NCBI GenBank assembly: GCA_002307295.1
Contig: DBTY01000026.1
Coordinates: forward strand, 28,594 to 92,593
Length of the DNA: 64,000 nucleotides
Origin: Ignavibacteriales bacterium UBA1304
GTDB taxonomy: Bacteria; Bacteroidota; Ignavibacteria; Ignavibacteriales; Ignavibacteriaceae
Direction of reading: 5' to 3'
Shown: piece after piece, positions 26,242 through 34,875 of the stretch
Layout: each line of letters opens with the position of its first letter
How positions within the stretch are numbered: the stretch's first letter is position 1
The notes under the pieces: model-generated
Databases searched by the model: none
What the model saw: only the letters and a program-made list of their open reading frames with translations
What the model was told of the DNA's origin: nothing
Program-made: the position numbers and the translations under genes

Positions 26242-27030
26242 ATGTTCAAGAAAAAATATTTATCGTTAATAATAACCATATTATTTGTTTCATCCTTTGT
26301 ACAAGCGCAAAATCAGGCTTTTCTATTTACTCTTACGCCTCTTAAGCACGCTGCAAACTCTGCATTTTTACGTTATGAAGCCGCTTATGGACAAAAAACA
26401 TTTGAACCAATAAGCGTTGATGACTTTGAACAAAATGCGGGCTTTCAGGGGAATATCGGGAAATATCTAACCACGACAGATCATTTAGGATTGGCGCTTA
26501 CTAATGGCGAAACAAAATTATCTTATCAAACCGAGGCGCTTGCTAATATATTGAATGACGATAATAATAAAATTATCGACTTTACGGCCGGGTTGGGTTT
26601 TCTTCATGAATATTCAGGAACAAACGTTTTAATCAGCAGGGTTATAATCGGCCGGCAGTTTGCTTCATGCCAGGCGTACGGCAATCTTATATTTGAACAT
26701 GCGTTTTCGACAGGCCGCGATCCCATAGATTTTATGACTACGGTTGGATTTTCTTATAATTTATATGATAATTTAAGACTTGGCTTAGAAGCTGTTGGGC
26801 AGGACCTTGAAGGGCTTTGGGATACAGACGAAGCTGAAGGCGGAGCGACCATGTATTTGGGGCCGTCTTTAAATTTCACAGTTCCAGGCATCGCTTTGAA
26901 CGTGACATTCGGAGGTGGAGAAATTATCAGAGCTACTCATAGTATTCGAAATAGCGAAGCGATGAGAGAGCTTCCTTATGGCAAAGGAAATGGATTTATT
27001 TTTAGAAACGTAATAAGCTTAGGTTTGTAA
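26242..27030 (+). CDS. Outer-membrane beta-barrel-like protein, unknown
   Basis: 262 residues. Signal peptide with cleavage at VQA|QNQAF. The mature part alternates hydrophobic and polar residues and ends in an aromatic-poor terminal strand (FRNVISLGL), as in small outer-membrane barrels. Recognisable turns include NGETKLSYQ and YLGPSLNFTVPG. I see no named family. It faces the PorV/PorQ-like array convergently, with a terminator between. Confidence 0.75.
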   Translation: MFKKKYLSLIITILFVSSFVQAQNQAFLFTLTPLKHAANSAFLRYEAAYGQKTFEPISVDDFEQNAGFQGNIGKYLTTTDHLGLALTNGETKLSYQTEALANILNDDNNKIIDFTAGLGFLHEYSGTNVLISRVIIGRQFASCQAYGNLIFEHAFSTGRDPIDFMTTVGFSYNLYDNLRLGLEAVGQDLEGLWDTDEAEGGATMYLGPSLNFTVPGIALNVTFGGGEIIRATHSIRNSEAMRELPYGKGNGFIFRNVISLGL

Positions 27031-27080
27031 ACTTCGATTATACGCCCAAATAAAAATTTGACGAATCAATTTTAATTATT

Positions 27081-27112
27081 AAAAATCCGGGCAAAAAATA
27101 ATTTTGCCCGGT
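27081..27112 (-). terminator. Terminator of the last PorV/PorQ-like operon
   Basis: CCGGGCAAAA (27087-27096) pairs with TTTTGCCCGG (27102-27111). Read on the minus strand, five T follow. It may also serve the convergent plus-strand gene. Confidence 0.88.
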
Positions 27113-27125
27113 TCCATAGAAATAA

Positions 27126-28232
27126 TTAAATGCCTATTTTCAAACTGCCGCTTAAAATATTCTTAGGGTTCAAGTTGAATGAGCCGCTTTGTGCAAAATC
27201 AGAAATTAAAGAATAATCCAAATGAAACTCAATTGGGTATTTAATATTGTATAGCCTGCTGATAGGAAACAAAATACCCGCGCCATAAGTAAGATCGCTG
27301 TACTTGTCAGAATATGATTCTGTGAGATTTTGCGACGACTTATCCCAAAGATAACCAATTCTTAATTGCAGAATTTCAAAGAATGAAAATTCTGATCCAA
27401 GCTGAAGAGCATACGTATTATCAAGGTTTACTACATTTCTATAGTTTATTGAGTATGTCATTTTGAATAAATTCAAATCTGCAACTTTTGCGCCTGTCTG
27501 GAATTCGTAAGAAGCTCCAGCGCGTAAAAAGGACGGGATAGAATATTTGCCTAAACTATATTCAGATTTACCGCTTTGTGCAACTGCGTCTGTTTTCATT
27601 TCAAGCTTTGTTTTTGAAATATTTGTTAAACTTATTCCAAATAAAACGGATTGTTTGTTTTTATTGGAACTGAAATCCAATTTTTTTAGCATGCCTAAAT
27701 CGACAAAAAAAGTAGAATTGTTTTTTTGGAAAAATTGATTTTCATAATAATCTAAATTTACGCCAATACAAAAATCGTTATAATTATATGAGTAATTAAA
27801 CGTATATAAAGTTTGATTAGGCGTATAGGTATACAAGGTCTTGTATCCGTAGCCAGAACTATCCCTTATCGTCCTTTGCATTTCAGAGCCTTCAGAGTAA
27901 TGCGAAGCATTAAATGCTATTGCGCCGTATTTTTGCGTATTATAACTTATACCGTAGGCTTCATAGTGCGGTCTGTTATCGCCAATTAAATAAGGATTAA
28001 AGTGCGACGCTTCAATATTAAGCCCTGTTACTAAAGAAGATGCCGCCGGATTATAAGTTGCAGAAAAAGGGGAGCCATAAGTAGTAGCCATTCCTCCTCC
28101 CATAGCCTCCGCTTTTGCATTTGGCTGCGTGTACATAAAAACTCCTTCCTCGCCATACATTGAATAATCCTGCGCTATGACGCTTTGCATGCTCAATAAT
28201 AAAAGGCATGTAATAAAATAATATATTTTCAT
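27126..28232 (-). CDS. PorV/PorQ-like outer-membrane protein, type A (copy A2)
   Basis: 368 residues. Signal peptide ending VIA|QDYSMYG. After about 30 residues comes the family hallmark NAKAEAMGGGMATTYGSPFS with TYNPAASS, as in the PorV/PorQ (UPF0164) family of 14-stranded FadL-like barrels. PorV shuttles T9SS cargo to its anchoring machinery; PorQ belongs to the same complex. Type A members in this window share the opening VFMYTQPNAKAEAMG/MYMQPNARAEAMG. The gene is second in a two-gene unit, 52 bases after a type B gene, and is followed by a terminator. Whether it works in T9SS or as another porin is inferred from the family only. Confidence 0.82.
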   Translation of the reverse strand: MKIYYFITCLLLLSMQSVIAQDYSMYGEEGVFMYTQPNAKAEAMGGGMATTYGSPFSATYNPAASSLVTGLNIEASHFNPYLIGDNRPHYEAYGISYNTQKYGAIAFNASHYSEGSEMQRTIRDSSGYGYKTLYTYTPNQTLYTFNYSYNYNDFCIGVNLDYYENQFFQKNNSTFFVDLGMLKKLDFSSNKNKQSVLFGISLTNISKTKLEMKTDAVAQSGKSEYSLGKYSIPSFLRAGASYEFQTGAKVADLNLFKMTYSINYRNVVNLDNTYALQLGSEFSFFEILQLRIGYLWDKSSQNLTESYSDKYSDLTYGAGILFPISRLYNIKYPIEFHLDYSLISDFAQSGSFNLNPKNILSGSLKIGI

Positions 28233-28284
28233 AAAATAAAATTCCTATCTTAATATTCTAATAAAATTAAAACTACATGATTTA

Positions 28285-29409
28285 TTAAAGGCCGATATTC
28301 AGTCTTAAGCTGTAAACAGAATATTTTACGCCAAATACATTATATATGCTTTGATCCGAATAAAACGTTAAATATGAATCGTAATATCTTGGCTGCGCAA
28401 TTCTTGCAAAATCAAATTGTAAACTTACGGGCATGCTAAAATCATAAAATTTACTGATAGGTATGTTAATACCAAAACCATAAGTAAACTCATTTATTTT
28501 TTCTTTTGCTCCGCTTGAAATGTCAGTGTTGAGGCTTTGAGAATAAAAGCCCGCTCTGATTTTTAAAATTTCAACAAAGGTAAACTCCGTTCCTAATTGA
28601 ATCGCCGTTCCGTATTTATAATTCAGCACGTCTTTGTAATCGAGCGCAAAAATAGTTTTAAGCAGACTGAAATCAGCAATCTTTATATCAGGTTCAAATT
28701 CGTAACTGCCTCCAACGCGCATAATAGAAGGGAGTATTTGCTGATAGTCCGAAGTATTATAATATGAGGGCAAATTTTCAGATGAGCTAAGTTTTGTGTT
28801 TGTTATATTTGAACAGCTTAAACCAAGATAAAAATTATGACTGGCAGTACTGCTTTTTGAATGAAATTTTTTCATCAAGCCTAAATCTAATTGTGCTGCT
28901 GAGTATTCGGTATAGCCTTTATCGCACCAGAAATAATCCACATTTAAACCTGCGCTAAAATCATCAGTAATCATGCATGAGTAGTTGAAGACAAAGAATT
29001 TAGACTTGGGAGTATATGTTAATTTATTATAAGGCGCTTTTGTCTGATATGTATAATCAGCTTTATTTTGATTATAAAGGACTTCATTAAACGAAGCTGC
29101 GCCGTATTTGCCAAAGTTATAACTTGCGCTATATGAATCAAAATAGGCTTTGTTATTATAATAAGCTTCGTTGGGCTCAAGATGCGATATTTCAGTATTT
29201 AGACCGCTATTAAACGCCGACGAAGCCGGGTTGTAAAAAGCAGAATAAGATGAGCCGTACATTGCAACATGGCCTTGTCCCATGGCTTCGGACTGAGCGT
29301 CGACCTGCTTTGTGAGAAACATATAATCATAAGCTCCCTGATAAGTTTGTGAATATAAATTAGTTAAGCAGATTAAAATAAGAACCGTCGCGTAGTAAAG
29401 TACTTTCAT
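28285..29409 (-). CDS. PorV/PorQ-like outer-membrane protein, type B (copy B2)
   Basis: 374 residues. Signal peptide ending LYS|QTYQGAYD. Hallmark segment: QVDAQSEAMGQGHVAMYGSS then FYNPASSAF. Type B is marked by the LGLSCSNITN strand and by RIAQPRYY near the C-terminus, shared with the gene at 30630-31781. The terminal strand ends SLRLNIGL, a plausible barrel-insertion signal. It is first in a B-A transcription unit, with CAGGGAG before the start. Six genes of this family lie in tandem. Confidence 0.82.
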   Translation of the reverse strand: MKVLYYATVLILICLTNLYSQTYQGAYDYMFLTKQVDAQSEAMGQGHVAMYGSSYSAFYNPASSAFNSGLNTEISHLEPNEAYYNNKAYFDSYSASYNFGKYGAASFNEVLYNQNKADYTYQTKAPYNKLTYTPKSKFFVFNYSCMITDDFSAGLNVDYFWCDKGYTEYSAAQLDLGLMKKFHSKSSTASHNFYLGLSCSNITNTKLSSSENLPSYYNTSDYQQILPSIMRVGGSYEFEPDIKIADFSLLKTIFALDYKDVLNYKYGTAIQLGTEFTFVEILKIRAGFYSQSLNTDISSGAKEKINEFTYGFGINIPISKFYDFSMPVSLQFDFARIAQPRYYDSYLTFYSDQSIYNVFGVKYSVYSLRLNIGL

Positions 29410-29472
29410 TATTGTAGCTCCCTGATTAAATTATATAATATTGTATTTGTGAAATTATTTAATAATTAAACT

Positions 29473-29500
29473 GCCGGGCGGTAAATAAAATTCACCCGGC
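29473..29500 (-). terminator. Hairpin between the two B-A units
   Basis: GCCGGG (29473-29478) pairs with CCCGGC (29495-29500). On the minus strand it lies just after the stop of the upstream unit. The T run is weak (AGTTTAATT). Confidence 0.6.
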
Positions 29501-29513
29501 TAAAAAGAAATTT

Positions 29514-30566
29514 TTATATGCCTAACTTAAGGTTAAGGCTGTATATGTTGTAACTGCGGTAATTATAGTAAATTGAATAATTAGCATAATAAGTATAATT
29601 ATCGTATTCATTAGCAATGGGGAGCCTTGCGTAATCAAATTGCAGTTCAATAGGGAGTTTTGTATCGTAAAGTTTTCCTATTGGCAATGACAACCCTGCG
29701 CCATAAGTAAAAGCGCTATGTTTGTCAGTCCGCGTTTCAGTATGATTTCCGGAAGATTTATCCCAATAATATCCTGCGCGTAGTTTTAATATATCTAAAA
29801 AAGTAAACTCCGTCCCAAACTGCAGGGAATACGTTTTATCTAAATTCAGCGCATATTTGTAATTAATAGAATAAAGCATTTTAAATAAATTTAATTCGGA
29901 AATATTCTCGTTGGCTTGAAATTCATAAGATATGCCGGATCGAAAAAAAGATGGAATAGAATAACTGATAGTATCTTCCATAAGTTCTGCGCGTGAAATA
30001 TTAGTAAGGCTTACTCCAATCAACAGAAATTGTTTGCTATTGTCTGAGGCTATATCAATTTTTTTTAACAGCCCTAAATCTGCATAGTAAGCGGAATAAT
30101 CGCTCGAATCTTTATGATCTTTGTAATAATTAATATTTATGCCTAATGCAAAGTTATTGTGAACATACGAATAGTTAAGCGTATGCAGCCATGAATAAGG
30201 CGTATAATTGTAATAATTATCCCGGTTGAAAGAATAATGCGCCGTGGTAAAAGCGATTGTTCCATATTTATTAGTACTGTAACTTGCGCCAAAATAATCG
30301 TAATAGTTTTTATTATCGCTATATATATAAGGATTAGAATGAGACGCTTCAATATCAAATCCTTCTGTAAACGATGACGAAGCCGGGTTATACATAACCG
30401 AAGACGGATCGCCGTAAGTAGTGGCCGTGCCGCGCCCCATGGCTTCCGCTCTTGCATTTGGCTGCATATACATAAATACATTGCTGCCGTATAACGTGTT
30501 TTCCTGCGCAGATATGTACGCTAAATTCAGCCATAACATTGGCAGAATTAAAAATATCTTTTTCAT
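29514..30566 (-). CDS. PorV/PorQ-like outer-membrane protein, type A (copy A1)
   Basis: 350 residues. Signal peptide ending ISA|QENTLYG. Shares with copy A2 the MYMQPNARAEAMGRG opening, the YNPASSSF segment and the KLRAGYYWDKSSGNHTE strand, which corresponds to QLRIGYLWDKSSQNLTE in A2. A Tyr-rich loop is near the C-terminus and the last strand is SLNLKLGI. It follows the type B gene B1 by 63 bases and precedes a hairpin, forming the first B-A unit. AGGAG precedes the start. Confidence 0.82.
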   Translation of the reverse strand: MKKIFLILPMLWLNLAYISAQENTLYGSNVFMYMQPNARAEAMGRGTATTYGDPSSVMYNPASSSFTEGFDIEASHSNPYIYSDNKNYYDYFGASYSTNKYGTIAFTTAHYSFNRDNYYNYTPYSWLHTLNYSYVHNNFALGININYYKDHKDSSDYSAYYADLGLLKKIDIASDNSKQFLLIGVSLTNISRAELMEDTISYSIPSFFRSGISYEFQANENISELNLFKMLYSINYKYALNLDKTYSLQFGTEFTFLDILKLRAGYYWDKSSGNHTETRTDKHSAFTYGAGLSLPIGKLYDTKLPIELQFDYARLPIANEYDNYTYYANYSIYYNYRSYNIYSLNLKLGI

Positions 30567-30629
30567 TACTAAACTCCTGTTATAAAATATTTTGATTATG
30601 ATAAGCTCTGAATTAAAAACAATTTAGTA

Positions 30630-31781
30630 TTATAAACCTATTTTTAATTTCAGGCTGTAAACAGAGTAATCTGTTTGCGAATCATAACTGCCATTTTCGT
30701 AATCATAATCTCTATAGTCATAAGTTTCAGCATAGTAAGAAGATTCCGGATTCTGAATTCTTGCAAAATCGAATTGTAAACTTACAGGTCTATTACATTT
30801 ATAAAATTTACTGATAGGAATATCAATTCCAAAACCATAAGTAAAGGAATTTATTCTGTCTTTTAGGTAAGGAGAATTATAACTATTAACGCTTTGCGTA
30901 TAATACCCGGCTCGTATTTTTAATATATCAAAAAAAGTAAATTCAGAGCCGAATTGAATAGCGTCGTCATATTTGTAGTTTAGAACGTCGCGGTAATCGA
31001 CTGCAAAAAGAGTTTTAATTACATGAAAATCTGCTACTTTCATTTCTGGCGAAAATTCATAACTGCCTCCAACGCGCATAATAGAGGGAGCGGTTTCGGC
31101 AAAAGTTGATTTATTATCATATTCATATGACGACTTAATATCGGAAGATTTAAGTTTAGCGTTTGTTATATTTGAACAGCTAAGTCCCAGATAAAAATCA
31201 TGGTCTGCGGAATTAGTTTTTATCTGGAATTTTTTCATAAAGCCTATGTCTACTAGCGCAGCATTATATTTAGCGTAACCTGCGTCGCTTCGCAAATAAT
31301 CTATATTTAATCCGGCGCTAAAACCTTCGCATATCATATAGGAGTAATTTAACAAATACAATTGCATTGTAGGCGTATGTTGCAATTGACCATAGTAATA
31401 ATTATTCCATGGATAAGAATAATAATATGTATAATTTTCGTTAGCCGTATAATAGATCTCATTTAACGAAATTGCTCCGTATTTATCTGAGTTGTAGCTA
31501 ATCCCGTAAGAATTATAATAGGGTCTGGAGTCATAAATATTATTTGGATCAAGGTGCGAGACCTCCGCGTTCAATCCGCTGCTGAATGCCGACGAAGCTG
31601 GATTGTAAAAAGCAGAAAATGGGGAGCCGTACATTGTAGCATGTCCTTCTCCCATAGCTTCGGCCTGAGCGTTTACCTGTTGATTAAGAAATAAATTATC
31701 GTAACCGCCCTTATATGTTTGAGGATAAATATTTGTCAAACAAATTAATGACGCGAACAAAATGCAATTTAACTTCTTCAT
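30630..31781 (-). CDS. PorV/PorQ-like outer-membrane protein, type B (copy B1)
   Basis: 383 residues, the longest of the six. Signal peptide ending IYP|QTYKGGYD. Hallmark QVNAQAEAMGEGHATMYGS with FYNPASSAF, and the shared LGLSCSNITNAKLKSSD strand of type B. A Tyr/Asp-rich insertion near residues 110-130 and a longer acidic-aromatic loop near 345-370 account for the extra length. The ending SLKLKIGL fits a terminal beta strand. First gene of the upstream B-A unit, with AGGGAG before the start as in B2. Confidence 0.82.
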   Translation of the reverse strand: MKKLNCILFASLICLTNIYPQTYKGGYDNLFLNQQVNAQAEAMGEGHATMYGSPFSAFYNPASSAFSSGLNAEVSHLDPNNIYDSRPYYNSYGISYNSDKYGAISLNEIYYTANENYTYYYSYPWNNYYYGQLQHTPTMQLYLLNYSYMICEGFSAGLNIDYLRSDAGYAKYNAALVDIGFMKKFQIKTNSADHDFYLGLSCSNITNAKLKSSDIKSSYEYDNKSTFAETAPSIMRVGGSYEFSPEMKVADFHVIKTLFAVDYRDVLNYKYDDAIQFGSEFTFFDILKIRAGYYTQSVNSYNSPYLKDRINSFTYGFGIDIPISKFYKCNRPVSLQFDFARIQNPESSYYAETYDYRDYDYENGSYDSQTDYSVYSLKLKIGL

Positions 31782-32075
31782 TTATTATTACTCCCTGATT
31801 AGTTTATTTTAATAAAATATGGATAAGCCGCAGTTCTTCAATCCATAACGTTTATGGATAAAAAATAATTATATAGGCTTATCGTTTAGGAAATTTCAGT
31901 ATTATTGGTTTGGTTTTAAAGCGGCGCTTTTTGAATTGGAAAAAACTAAAAATAAATAAATTCATATGAATCCCCGAATGATTAATATTTTATTGTTTTA
32001 ACGTAAAAATTAATTAAATTAATTACAACACAATTCCCAAAACCTAAAACAAAATGGGTATAATCCTATATACAA

Positions 32076-33152
32076 TTAAATCCCTACGTTTAATTTTAAA
32101 CTGTAAATAGAATAATATGCCGATGATTCAGAATATAATTTTGTATTGGCCAGAGAATAATAATATCCGGGATTTTTAAGTCGCGCAAAATCGAACTGTA
32201 ATTCAAGCGGATCGTCAAGTTTGCAAAGCTTGCTAATAGGGATATTTATGCCAACGCCCCATGTAAAATGCGATAAGTCAGTTTTCATATTTGGATCGTA
32301 ATCCGTATCTACATTATCATTATAGTAACCGCCTCGCAATTTAAGCGCTTCACAGAAAGTAAATTCCGTTCCAAGTTGCAAAGCTCTGTCGTAATTATTG
32401 TTTGTCACAAACTTGCCGTCAATAGCTATAAGAGCTTTTACAGCATTGTAGTTTATTAGTTTAATATTCGGATTAAACTCGTAAGAAGCTCCAATACGCG
32501 CTATAGTAGGACCTGAATATTTAGAAGTGTAGCGGCCGCCTCTTTCTATATTCCCATCAGTTATATCTGTACAACTTAAGCCAAGAAAGAATATATGGGT
32601 CGCTGCGTCAATATTTAAGATAAATCGTTTTAAAAAGCCAATATCGTACATTATGCCGTTATCATTGCTCTGGACGTAGTCATTCCAAAAGTAATCTATA
32701 TTTATGCCTAAACTAAAATCAGAAGGAAACTTATACGAGTAATTCAATATATCTAGTTTTGATTTCACAGGATGGATGAAAACATTATCTTCGCTTGCGT
32801 TATAAGTCTCATTATAAGTATAATAAATTTCATTAAACGTTACTGCGCCAAATTTATTAAGATTAATGGTAACTCCATATGAATTAGTATGGGCGTTTGG
32901 ATAATAACCGAAGTTGGGTATATAGCGAGAAAACTCCGTAGTTACTCCTTCGCTAAAAGCTGACGAAGCCGGGTTATAAAAAACAGAAAAAGGGGAGCCT
33001 GTCATTGTCGCGTGTCCTCGCCCCATTGCTTCGGCCTGGGCGTTAGCCTGTTGGCGCAGAAAGAAGCTGTCAAAAAATCCGTCATAAGATTGAGCGAAGC
33101 CGCCCGATAAACAAAATATCCAAACTGATATAATATAAATTATTTTTTTCAT
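32076..33152 (-). CDS. PorV/PorQ-like outer-membrane protein, type C (copy C2)
   Basis: 358 residues. Signal peptide ending GFA|QSYDGFF. Type C opening FFLRQQANAQAEAMGRG with TMTGSPFSVFYNPASS. It lies 7 bases after copy C1, so the two must be cotranscribed. Its 3' end is nearly identical in DNA to that of C1 for about 35 bases, then the copies diverge, consistent with recent duplication or gene conversion. Final strand SLKLNVGI is the same in both. Role inferred from the PorV/PorQ family only. Confidence 0.82.
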   Translation of the reverse strand: MKKIIYIISVWIFCLSGGFAQSYDGFFDSFFLRQQANAQAEAMGRGHATMTGSPFSVFYNPASSAFSEGVTTEFSRYIPNFGYYPNAHTNSYGVTINLNKFGAVTFNEIYYTYNETYNASEDNVFIHPVKSKLDILNYSYKFPSDFSLGINIDYFWNDYVQSNDNGIMYDIGFLKRFILNIDAATHIFFLGLSCTDITDGNIERGGRYTSKYSGPTIARIGASYEFNPNIKLINYNAVKALIAIDGKFVTNNNYDRALQLGTEFTFCEALKLRGGYYNDNVDTDYDPNMKTDLSHFTWGVGINIPISKLCKLDDPLELQFDFARLKNPGYYYSLANTKLYSESSAYYSIYSLKLNVGI

Positions 33153-33159
33153 AATTCGC

Positions 33160-34224
33160 CTAAATCCCGACGTTTAATTTTAAACTGTAAATAGAATAAT
33201 ATGCCGAAGGTTTAGAATATGCTTCGGTATTATAAAGGGAAGAAGCGAAATAATAACCGGGATTTTTAAGATTTGCAAAATCAAATTGTAATCTGATTGG
33301 CGTCTGGGAACCTAACAATTTATTAATCGGAATATTTATTCCCGCTCCCCAGGTAAAATTTGCCAAATGACCATTCGCTTTTAGTTCATAGTCGGTATTT
33401 ACGTTTTCGTTATAATAACCGCCTCTTAATTTAAGCGTTTCAAAGAGAGTAAATTCAGTTCCAAGCTGGAAAGCTTTTGCGCGGCTGCTGTTTGTTACAA
33501 ATCTGTAATCCATTGATAGAAGCGTTTGAACAGCGTTATAATTTGATATTTTAATTTTTGGATCAAACTCATAAGAAGCGCCTATACGGGCGATTGCAGG
33601 GTATGAACGAAAATTTTGAATATTGCCAAGCATTATATTATTATAGCTTGCGCCGAGAAGGAAAACGTGATCGGCATAATCGGTTTTATATGCAAATCGT
33701 TTTAAGCCGCCAAGATCAAATATTACGGCATTATCGCTTTCGATGAAATAATCATTCCATAGATAATTGATATTTATCCCTATGCCTAAATCGTTGTGAA
33801 ATTTATAAGAATAATTAAAAATATCTAATTTCGATCTGATAGAGTGAATATACCTGATATACTGAAAACCTGCATGATCTAAATTATCAGTATAGTAAAT
33901 TTCGTTGAATGCAAAGGCTCCGTATTTATTTGTGTTATAACTTATGCCATATGAATTAGTGTGTGAGTTTGTGTTTTGATAAAAACTTGGATCAAGGCGC
34001 GAAAACTCCGTAGTTATTCCATCGCTGAAAGATGATGAAGCGGGGTTATAAAAAACAGAAAAAGGGGATCCGGTCATTGTAACGTGTCCCTGTCCCATGG
34101 CTTCTGCCTGGGCGTTTGCCTGCTGGCGCAGAAAGAAGTTGTCAAACAAACCATGGTAAGATTGCGCAAAGCCGCACGATATACCCAGCAGCCAAAATGT
34201 AACAATACACGTTAGCTTTTTCAT
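33160..34224 (-). CDS. PorV/PorQ-like outer-membrane protein, type C (copy C1)
   Basis: 354 residues. Signal peptide ending GFA|QSYHGLF. It shares with C2 the FFLRQQANAQAEAMGQG segment, the KLRGGYYNENVNTDYE strand and the NPGYYF loop before the last strands. Promoter of the C-C unit should lie in the 650 bases upstream; AAGGAGGAT precedes the start. This is the first gene transcribed in the whole six-gene array. The protein should be an outer-membrane barrel of about 14 strands. Confidence 0.82.
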   Translation of the reverse strand: MKKLTCIVTFWLLGISCGFAQSYHGLFDNFFLRQQANAQAEAMGQGHVTMTGSPFSVFYNPASSSFSDGITTEFSRLDPSFYQNTNSHTNSYGISYNTNKYGAFAFNEIYYTDNLDHAGFQYIRYIHSIRSKLDIFNYSYKFHNDLGIGININYLWNDYFIESDNAVIFDLGGLKRFAYKTDYADHVFLLGASYNNIMLGNIQNFRSYPAIARIGASYEFDPKIKISNYNAVQTLLSMDYRFVTNSSRAKAFQLGTEFTLFETLKLRGGYYNENVNTDYELKANGHLANFTWGAGINIPINKLLGSQTPIRLQFDFANLKNPGYYFASSLYNTEAYSKPSAYYSIYSLKLNVGI

Positions 34225-34875
34225 CTTTATCCTCCTTATATGTCTATGGAATTATATCCGTTTAATAGCTTTAACGTAAAAAACTCTATAGGCAAAACCT
34301 GCTATATTTTGTTCTGGGATTTATAAGGGAGTTCGCTAAGTCGTGAAGCCTTAACGAGAATGAAGAGTGAGCTGACAGAAGCATATAATCCCCAAATATT
34401 AAATTAATTATATATCAAGAACTTAGGATGAAAGACATTAAAATGCAATTCATTTATTATTCGTTGAAAATAGCGACTGGTTTTGTGGGCGCAAAAAAAA
34501 CACAAATTTAATTTTTACGGTATTGAAAAAGAGGAAAGTATATAATATCTTTCGATATGACAAACTGAAAAAAATCTGCTTTTTCTTATTTCTGGTCCAA
34601 ATGAAGAGGAAAGGACATCTAAACCCTTATGGAATCTTTGTAAGTCGCTTTAAATAAAACGATTCAGCTCCGGCGCAATTCAAAATCTTTTTTAAGCGTA
34701 GAAAACTCCTTTCTCTTTAATAGCTCTAAGCAGAATATTGGAAAGCAATTTGAACTATAATATAGTTCCTTTTGTTAGAGCTTCAACTAATTTGTATTCA
34801 GAAAAAATTTCAGCGTTTTGGGCTCTACAATAAACATTATGATTAAGAGGGTAGAATTACCCGGGATATTTCTAA
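34225..34875. other. Long divergent intergenic region, no gene seen
   Basis: About 650 AT-rich bases between the PorV/PorQ-like array and the hybrid kinase, which diverge. TATAAT-like sequences occur (for example near 34545 and 34770), but no convincing promoter pair, repeat or RNA structure was found. Confidence 0.45.
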
